9,302 nt of DNA, taken from the NCBI GenBank assembly GCA_003566875.1, contig PXBQ01000372.1, forward strand, positions 1 through 9,302. The letters are read 5' to 3'. This DNA is from Spirochaetaceae bacterium. GTDB lineage: Bacteria > Spirochaetota > Spirochaetia > DSM-27196 > PXBQ01. Shown piece by piece: positions 6,149 to 9,302 of this stretch. Below the pieces are notes generated by a model. The model did not search any database and had not been told where the DNA came from. It saw only the letters and a list, made by a program, of their open reading frames with translations. Made by a program: the position numbers and the translations under genes. Every line of letters begins with the position of its first letter. Positions within the stretch are counted from its first letter, which is position 1.

Positions 6149-7407
6149 GCCTTCGTCAACGACTCGAGCAGGTGTTTTTCAGCCTCGGTGCACCAAAGCC
6201 CGTTGTTCGCGGCGGTAATCTCCGCGAGACGCGCAAAAAGCGGATTCGACTTCCCTTTTTCGGCAAAATCATCGATCGCGGTCAAATCAAGTTCGATGTT
6301 CGTGTACATCAGCTTCTTGCCGCCTGGAATGTTCGGAAGGTTGAGCGTCGTTGGGATCACCGCGTCGAGCCCGCCGATATGCGTGATCATCGCCGCCGGA
6401 TTGATCTTGCCGGCCGACATCAGTTCGAGCGCCTCGCGCATGTCCGCGGTGTTTCCCCCGCTCGTTCCGACGATGTGGTGCGACGCGTAGTGCACGTCGT
6501 AGAAGTTCAACGTCGCCGAGAACGCCGGATCGGTCGGGCCCGCAAAAAAGTTCAAGCAACCGTCCTTCCCGAGTATAGCGTCGCCCTGCTCGATCACCGC
6601 GCGTACAGGTGCAAAAACGAACACGTCGTCGTACCCGGTACCACCGGTGAGCGAAATTAGCTCTTTCTCGACGTCGGTCAGGCTTTTCGTGTTCACATAC
6701 TTCAGCTCGACACCGTTTCTCGCGGCCTCCTCGGGAGTGTAAATCGACGAGGCACGCGCGAGTCTGTCGTCGTCAATATCGGTTACCACGAGCAGAGCCG
6801 GACGCCGATCGCAGTGGATCGCGTAGTCGATCGCACCGAGCCCCATCGGGCCGACACCCGCGAGGATCGCGGTCTTGCCGTCGGGAACGATTCCCATCGT
6901 ATGCTCATAAGAGCCCTGAGTCGTGTGGTACTGCGCGTGAAACGCACCGGCGATACACGACACGGGCTCTGAGAGCGAGCCGAGAAAGAAAGCGTCGCCC
7001 GTGTACTCGAGCAGGCAATCCATCTCCATAACTTCGTTCGGGATCACGATGTACGTCGCATCGCCTCCGATGTACCGATACGAGTAGCCCGGCGCGTCGA
7101 GACTGCCGTTGTAGTTCAAAGCCGGCTGAATCGAAAAACGGGTCCCGGCCGCAAAACGCCGGCTCCATTTTCTTCCGACTTCGACGATTTCTCCGCAAAA
7201 CTCGTGGCCGATCATCACCGGTTGTTCGGCGATGTTCGATGGAACGCGTTTGTGGTCGCTACCCTGGACCGCGGCCTTGTACGACGACATGCAGATACTG
7301 TCCGAGACGATGTGCGCGAGAATCTCATCGTCGCCGATCGGCGGCAACTCGAACTCTTCGAGTCTGAGGTCTTTCTTACCGTACATCCGTATAGCGCGTG
7401 TAATCAC
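6145..7407 (-). CDS. Zinc-dependent medium-chain dehydrogenase, sorbose-1-phosphate reductase (SorE)-like
   Basis: This is a zinc-binding medium-chain alcohol/polyol dehydrogenase, by overall look closest to the SorE/L-sorbose-1-phosphate reductase type. Catalytic zinc ligands fit C39, H68 and E69 (GHEF), with E147 in the SEPVSC segment. The nucleotide fold shows GVGPMGLG (184-191), and the acidic D210 after the next strand suggests NAD(H) preference. The Cys-rich structural-zinc lobe is absent and replaced by an unrelated stretch near 92-116, as in some members. I chose the GTG at 7407 (420 residues) because AGGAG lies 5 bases upstream and the homologous region starts there; a longer open frame reaches 7533 but covers the promoter. 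It overlaps the LMW phosphatase by 4 bases. The true substrate, sugar phosphate or polyol, is uncertain. Confidence 0.88.
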   Translation of the reverse strand: MITRAIRMYGKKDLRLEEFELPPIGDDEILAHIVSDSICMSSYKAAVQGSDHKRVPSNIAEQPVMIGHEFCGEIVEVGRKWSRRFAAGTRFSIQPALNYNGSLDAPGYSYRYIGGDATYIVIPNEVMEMDCLLEYTGDAFFLGSLSEPVSCIAGAFHAQYHTTQGSYEHTMGIVPDGKTAILAGVGPMGLGAIDYAIHCDRRPALLVVTDIDDDRLARASSIYTPEEAARNGVELKYVNTKSLTDVEKELISLTGGTGYDDVFVFAPVRAVIEQGDAILGKDGCLNFFAGPTDPAFSATLNFYDVHYASHHIVGTSGGNTADMREALELMSAGKINPAAMITHIGGLDAVIPTTLNLPNIPGGKKLMYTNIELDLTAIDDFAEKGKSNPLFARLAEITAANNGLWCTEAEKHLLESLTKA

Positions 7408-7440
7408 AATAACTCCTTGAGCGAGCGTGGTCGCGCGATC

Positions 7441-7470
7441 ACTATACCGGGAAACCCGACAGGAAATCAA
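7441..7470 (-). promoter_or_regulatory. Candidate promoter of the dehydrogenase-phosphatase operon with internal dyad
   Basis: On the minus strand TTGATT (7470-7465) is followed after 18 bases by TATAGT (7446-7441). Transcription would begin near 7434, giving a leader of roughly 26 bases that contains the AGGAG site of the GTG start at 7407. The spacer holds a small dyad, CGGG-AAA-CCCG (7448-7458), well placed for a repressor but short enough to be chance. Confidence 0.6.
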
Positions 7471-7514
7471 ACGGCTGCGCGAACGGCGAATCGGCGGGTA
7501 ATCGAAACGTATAC

Positions 7515-7544
7515 TTGCCGTCACACAGCACATTGCGCTACATT
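7515..7544 (+). promoter_or_regulatory. Candidate promoter of the 49-residue membrane protein gene, near-leaderless
   Basis: TTGCCG (7515-7520) is followed after 18 bases by TACATT (7539-7544). The -10 box ends only 7 bases before the ATG at 7552. The intervening bases include GAGGTG, which looks like a ribosome binding site but abuts the start codon and so has no normal spacing. Confidence 0.45.
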
Positions 7545-7551
7545 TGAGGTG

Positions 7552-7701
7552 ATGAAAAAAAGCACGGTTCTGTTTGCGATTAGTTTTGCGCTGATCCTCA
7601 CGGCGATAGTCCTTCTGGTTATAACCGTCGGCCGGTATAACAGCCTCCGAGTCGAACAGGACGTCGGTATCGAAGCGAGCGTTGCCGTATGCCGGTCGTG
7701 A
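7552..7701 (+). CDS. Small single-span membrane protein, unrecognised
   Basis: I do not recognise this 49-residue protein. It starts MKKSTV, has one hydrophobic segment at about residues 6-27, and ends in a short polar tail of about 20 residues with one cysteine (C47). Two lysines before the hydrophobic stretch suggest an N-in, C-out membrane anchor; an uncleaved signal is as likely as a signal peptide, because no clear cleavage site or lipobox is seen. The ATG at 7552 is preferred; an in-frame GTG lies immediately before it at 7549. The frame stays open far upstream to 7204, but that part is antisense to the dehydrogenase and is not coding. The gene overlaps the next by 13 bases, suggesting that the two products work together. 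Confidence 0.7.
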   Translation: MKKSTVLFAISFALILTAIVLLVITVGRYNSLRVEQDVGIEASVAVCRS

Positions 7702-8147
7702 AGCAACATACCCCGACGCTTCTGCGCCTGATCGGTATCACCGGAACGTTCCGAGCGCGCAAACTGCGTCTGATTCTGTCCGACGATACGGTAACGCTGT
7801 TCCTCGACGAACGGATTATGGGTATGGTCAAGATCGATGATATCCGCAATATCGAGCGCGAACAGATCCGATATCGATACGAACACCCGTTGGGTCCGAT
7901 CGCACCGCCGGTATCGGGCCTGCTCGACGTGCAGACGATCACCGACGGGCTTCAGAGGATCAACATCGCGTACGACACGCAGGCGCGCAAGCTCACGCGC
8001 GAGGCACGTCGAACGGAACGCGACCGCGATGTGAAGTCCCCCACCGAAATGGAAACGATGCTACGCGACGGCACGGTGATGGTCGCGACCGAAGACGCGG
8101 TCACGGCGCTTCTCGAGCAAATCCGGCTTTCGCGCACGGTGCCGTGA
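7689..8147 (+). CDS. Hypothetical 152-residue soluble protein
   Basis: The family is not recognised. The first half reads as alternating beta strands (for example LRLILSDDTVTLFLDERIMGMVKIDDIRNIE at about residues 25-56, described here by position only as a strand-rich block), which resembles a small PH/GRAM-like beta barrel, though this is only an impression. The second half is charged and likely helical, rich in Arg and Glu (about 96-120). No signal peptide or membrane segment is seen. The ATG at 7689 overlaps the membrane-protein gene by 13 bases; an in-frame GTG at 7698 would give a classic 4-base GTGA overlap and is an equally plausible start. Neither has a strong ribosome binding site, so translation is probably coupled to the upstream gene. 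Confidence 0.75.
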   Translation: MPVVKQHTPTLLRLIGITGTFRARKLRLILSDDTVTLFLDERIMGMVKIDDIRNIEREQIRYRYEHPLGPIAPPVSGLLDVQTITDGLQRINIAYDTQARKLTREARRTERDRDVKSPTEMETMLRDGTVMVATEDAVTALLEQIRLSRTVP

Positions 8148-8196
8148 GCCGAAGGTCGACGCGTCGAATCCTTGCCGATAAATTCTTTGCCGATGG

Positions 8197-8213
8197 ATCA
8201 CGGTCGTGATTTT
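8197..8213 (+). terminator. Weak candidate rho-independent terminator
   Basis: ATCAC (8197-8201) and GTGAT (8206-8210) form a short stem, extended by one G-C pair if a 2-base loop is allowed, and are followed by a T run (8210-8213). It lies 50 bases after the 152-residue gene and touches the stop of the convergent gene ending at 8212. The stem is short and AT-containing, so efficiency is doubtful. Confidence 0.35.
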
Positions 8214-8628
8214 ACCGCGCTATCGCGACGATTCCGATCGCTCCGTTCGAGACGTACATAACCGGGGATTCGGAGCCTTCGGACGGTCCGGTCCGAACGA
8301 TCCACTCACCGGGAAATTCTCCGCCCTGCACGCGTAACTCGCCCCGGCTTCTCACCAAAGTCGAAAAAATATCGCCGAGATCGACGATAGACGGCGAAAC
8401 GGTATGGAAGACGTAAAGGTGCGCGACGTGTCGCGATCGTTCGATCGTCGCGAGCGCGTCGTCAGTAAGGCTCGATCGAACGAGCACCGCGTCGTCCGTC
8501 GCGACGAGCTTCACCCGATGGGTCAGTTCGCCGGCTTCGAACACGTCTACGGTCCGTGCGTCGCATGGTTCGCCGAGCTCACACAACAAAAGGATTGCGT
8601 ACAATACAACGTTCGGGATTGCACTCAT
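8212..8628 (-). CDS. Hypothetical 138-residue protein, possibly exported
   Basis: The family is not recognised. The N terminus has a hydrophobic stretch at about residues 7-15 followed by C16 and C22, then a polar segment. This resembles a signal peptide or anchor, but there is no positive charge before it and the residue before C16 is Leu, so a standard lipobox is not met. The rest has a mixed strand pattern with no conserved catalytic motif that I can name. The ATG at 8628 is the only reasonable start, because an in-frame stop lies two codons upstream; a GGAG lies about 10 bases before it. It follows the CheY-like gene by 54 bases on the same strand, so the two are probably co-transcribed. 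A longer plus-strand frame covers part of it and is judged spurious. Confidence 0.65.
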   Translation of the reverse strand: MSAIPNVVLYAILLLCELGEPCDARTVDVFEAGELTHRVKLVATDDAVLVRSSLTDDALATIERSRHVAHLYVFHTVSPSIVDLGDIFSTLVRSRGELRVQGGEFPGEWIVRTGPSEGSESPVMYVSNGAIGIVAIAR

Positions 8629-8682
8629 CGTGGTTCAGCTCCGCGCTTACGCGAGATTGCGACCACTACCTCGATCACGACG

Positions 8683-9048
8683 TCACCCGATCAACTTCTT
8701 TACGACGGCGAGCAATTTGTCCGCGTTGAACGGCTTGACGATCCAGCCGGTGGCGCCGGCCTTCTTGCCTTCGTCCATCTTCGAGGACTGCGACTCGGTC
8801 GTAAGAACGACGATCGGAGTAAATTTGTGCGTTGGGTTTTCGCGTATTTTCGCCGTCAACCCGATACCGTCGAGATTCGGCATGTTTACGTCGGTAATAA
8901 CCATGTCGTACGTCGAACCTTCGAGCTTCTTCAACGCGTCGAGTCCGTCCTCTGCCTGTTGAACCGTGTAACCGGCTTGTTCGAGAATAAACGCGACGCT
9001 CTGCCTGATCGCATCGGAATCATCGACGACAAGAATGTTTTTCGCCAT
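8683..9048 (-). CDS. CheY-like single-domain response regulator
   Basis: A stand-alone 121-residue receiver domain with no output domain, most like chemotaxis CheY proteins. Phosphorylation-site residues are complete: D9 and D10 for metal binding, phosphoacceptor D53 in TDVNMPNLDG, T83 in the LTTES switch region and K105 in VKPF. Position 102, before IVKPF, is Trp instead of the Tyr (Y106) of E. coli CheY, a common variant in the GATGWIVKPF type. The start at 9048 gives the normal family start MAKNILVVDD; the frame extends upstream to 9123, but that would add 25 unrelated residues covering the promoter. A candidate -10 box ends 6 bases upstream and no ribosome binding site is seen. No kinase or flagellar gene is present here, so its signalling partner is unknown. 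Confidence 0.95.
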   Translation of the reverse strand: MAKNILVVDDSDAIRQSVAFILEQAGYTVQQAEDGLDALKKLEGSTYDMVITDVNMPNLDGIGLTAKIRENPTHKFTPIVVLTTESQSSKMDEGKKAGATGWIVKPFNADKLLAVVKKLIG

Positions 9049-9054
9049 ACGCCG

Positions 9055-9083
9055 ATTATGCCGTGTCTCGCGGTTCTCGGCAA
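9055..9083 (-). promoter_or_regulatory. Candidate promoter of the CheY-like gene, placed for a leaderless transcript
   Basis: On the minus strand TTGCCG (9083-9078) is followed after exactly 17 bases by CATAAT (9060-9055). The box ends 6 bases before the ATG at 9048, so the predicted first transcribed base is the start codon itself or its neighbour. Confidence 0.6.
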
Positions 9084-9106
9084 GAGTGTGTGTGCTTTTC
9101 ACACTC
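9084..9106. repeat. Perfect 7-bp inverted repeat between divergent promoters, possible operator
   Basis: GAGTGTG (9084-9090) and CACACTC (9100-9106) are perfect inverted copies with a 9-base spacer. The element abuts the -35 box of the CheY-like gene and overlaps the -35 box of the PfkB gene, a typical location for a regulator site acting on both directions. No T tract suited to termination follows on either strand. Confidence 0.5.
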
Positions 9107-9124
9107 CCGTTACGGCGGTACAAT
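9096..9124 (+). promoter_or_regulatory. Candidate promoter of the PfkB-family sugar kinase
   Basis: TTTTCA (9096-9101), 17 bases, then TACAAT (9119-9124). The predicted start near 9131 leaves a leader of about 13 bases holding the GAGGAG ribosome binding site at 9133-9138, 5 bases before the ATG. Confidence 0.55.
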
Positions 9125-9143
9125 GGCCGTTCGAGGAGATTCC

Positions 9144-9302
9144 ATGATACTCACGTGTGGCGAATCGCTCATTGACATGCTTCCCGCCAAAGACAGCGAC
9201 GGCAACGAGGTATTCCAGCCGTGCGTCGGCGGTTCTCCGCTCAACACGGCGATCGCCGCGGCGCGCCTGGGAGCGCCGACGGCGTTTCTCGGCCGCGTAT
9301 CG
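9144..9302 (+). CDS. PfkB-family carbohydrate kinase (fructokinase-like), N-terminal part, cut by window edge
   Basis: The 53 residues present begin MILTCGESLIDMLP and continue to GGSPLNTAIAAARLGAPTAFLGRVS before the window ends. The GE-LIDM start, and the GGSPLN-A-A-ARLG substrate-binding motif (residues 29-43), are the N-terminal hallmarks of PfkB/ribokinase-family sugar kinases and look most like fructokinases. These phosphorylate a free sugar with ATP in the cytoplasm. GAGGAG 5 bases upstream supports the ATG at 9144. The gene is transcribed away from the CheY-like gene across a 95-base region with a perfect inverted repeat. The catalytic C-terminal GAGD motif lies outside the window, so the substrate remains open. 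Confidence 0.9.
   Translation, partial: MILTCGESLIDMLPAKDSDGNEVFQPCVGGSPLNTAIAAARLGAPTAFLGRVS

Noticed and set aside
5564..6490. Plus-strand open frame of 308 codons opposite the LMW phosphatase and the end of the dehydrogenase
   Set aside because: Covers parts of three well-supported genes, has atypical composition and no recognisable motif; a shadow frame.
7408..7533. N-terminal extension of 42 residues on the dehydrogenase
   Set aside because: The extension is Arg/Ser-rich, unlike the family, and covers the promoter; the GTG at 7407 has AGGAG at 5-base spacing and matches the family start.
8172..8194. Direct repeat TTGCCGAT, two copies 15 bases apart
   Set aside because: Only 8 bases per copy and two copies, in a short convergent gap, with no -10 box at suitable distance; likely chance.
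9049..9123. N-terminal extension of 25 residues on the CheY-like protein
   Set aside because: Receiver domains start at MAKNILVVDD; the extension overlaps the TTGCCG/CATAAT promoter and has no family resemblance.
8404..9147. Plus-strand open frame of 247 codons opposite the CheY-like gene and the 138-residue gene
   Set aside because: The CheY-like gene on the other strand has all receiver-domain residues, so this frame is antisense. It would also run through the divergent promoters and into the start of the PfkB gene.
1..9302. Search for tRNA, rRNA, CRISPR array, insertion sequence, integrase or toxin-antitoxin pair
   Set aside because: No cloverleaf-like segment, regularly spaced repeats, transposase motifs or terminal inverted repeats were seen; nearly all sequence is accounted for by ordinary genes. 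The small overlapping pair at 7552-8147 lacks the features of a known toxin-antitoxin family.

Overview
This window comes from a bacterial chromosome of moderately high G+C (judged by eye, not computed). It is compactly coded on both strands, with several overlapping genes and no tRNA, rRNA, insertion sequence or CRISPR array that I can see. The gene set is SUF Fe-S assembly, an MdaB-like flavoprotein, SixA-like and low-molecular-weight phosphatases, an AarF/UbiB kinase, a SorE-like dehydrogenase, a CheY-type receiver and a PfkB sugar kinase. This fits a free-living, probably motile bacterium. A spirochaete is possible, but that is a guess from gene style and not a demonstrated placement.

Layout: positions 1-2692 hold a minus-strand Fe-S cluster assembly operon read in the order DUF59/SufT-like, sufC, sufB, sufD, with sufD running off the left edge. 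A good sigma-70-type promoter precedes the DUF59 gene. The divergent region at 2693-2862 also serves a plus-strand pair, a flavodoxin-fold quinone reductase and a SixA-like histidine phosphatase, which overlap by 4 bases. They are followed by a plus-strand AarF/UbiB-family kinase-like gene with a GTG start. This gene converges on a minus-strand pair, a zinc-dependent SorE-like dehydrogenase and a low-molecular-weight protein tyrosine phosphatase, again joined by a 4-base overlap. The kinase and phosphatase genes share a TTAA that supplies both stop codons.

From 7552 to 8147 there are two unrecognised overlapping plus-strand genes: a 49-residue single-span membrane protein and a 152-residue soluble protein. 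They converge on a minus-strand pair, a stand-alone CheY-like receiver and an unrecognised 138-residue gene with a hydrophobic N terminus. A PfkB-family sugar kinase starts divergently from the receiver gene at 9144 and runs off the right edge.

Most genes are ordinary housekeeping or accessory functions, and I see no clear defence system or novel machine. The most notable non-coding pattern is a set of three genes (aarF-like, the 49-residue membrane protein, the CheY-like receiver). Each has a candidate -10 box ending 6-7 bases before its start codon and no usable ribosome binding site at normal spacing, which suggests leaderless transcripts. Several -35 boxes share the unusual hexamer TTGCCG. 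Perfect short inverted repeats also sit in promoters at 3916-3942 and 9084-9106.
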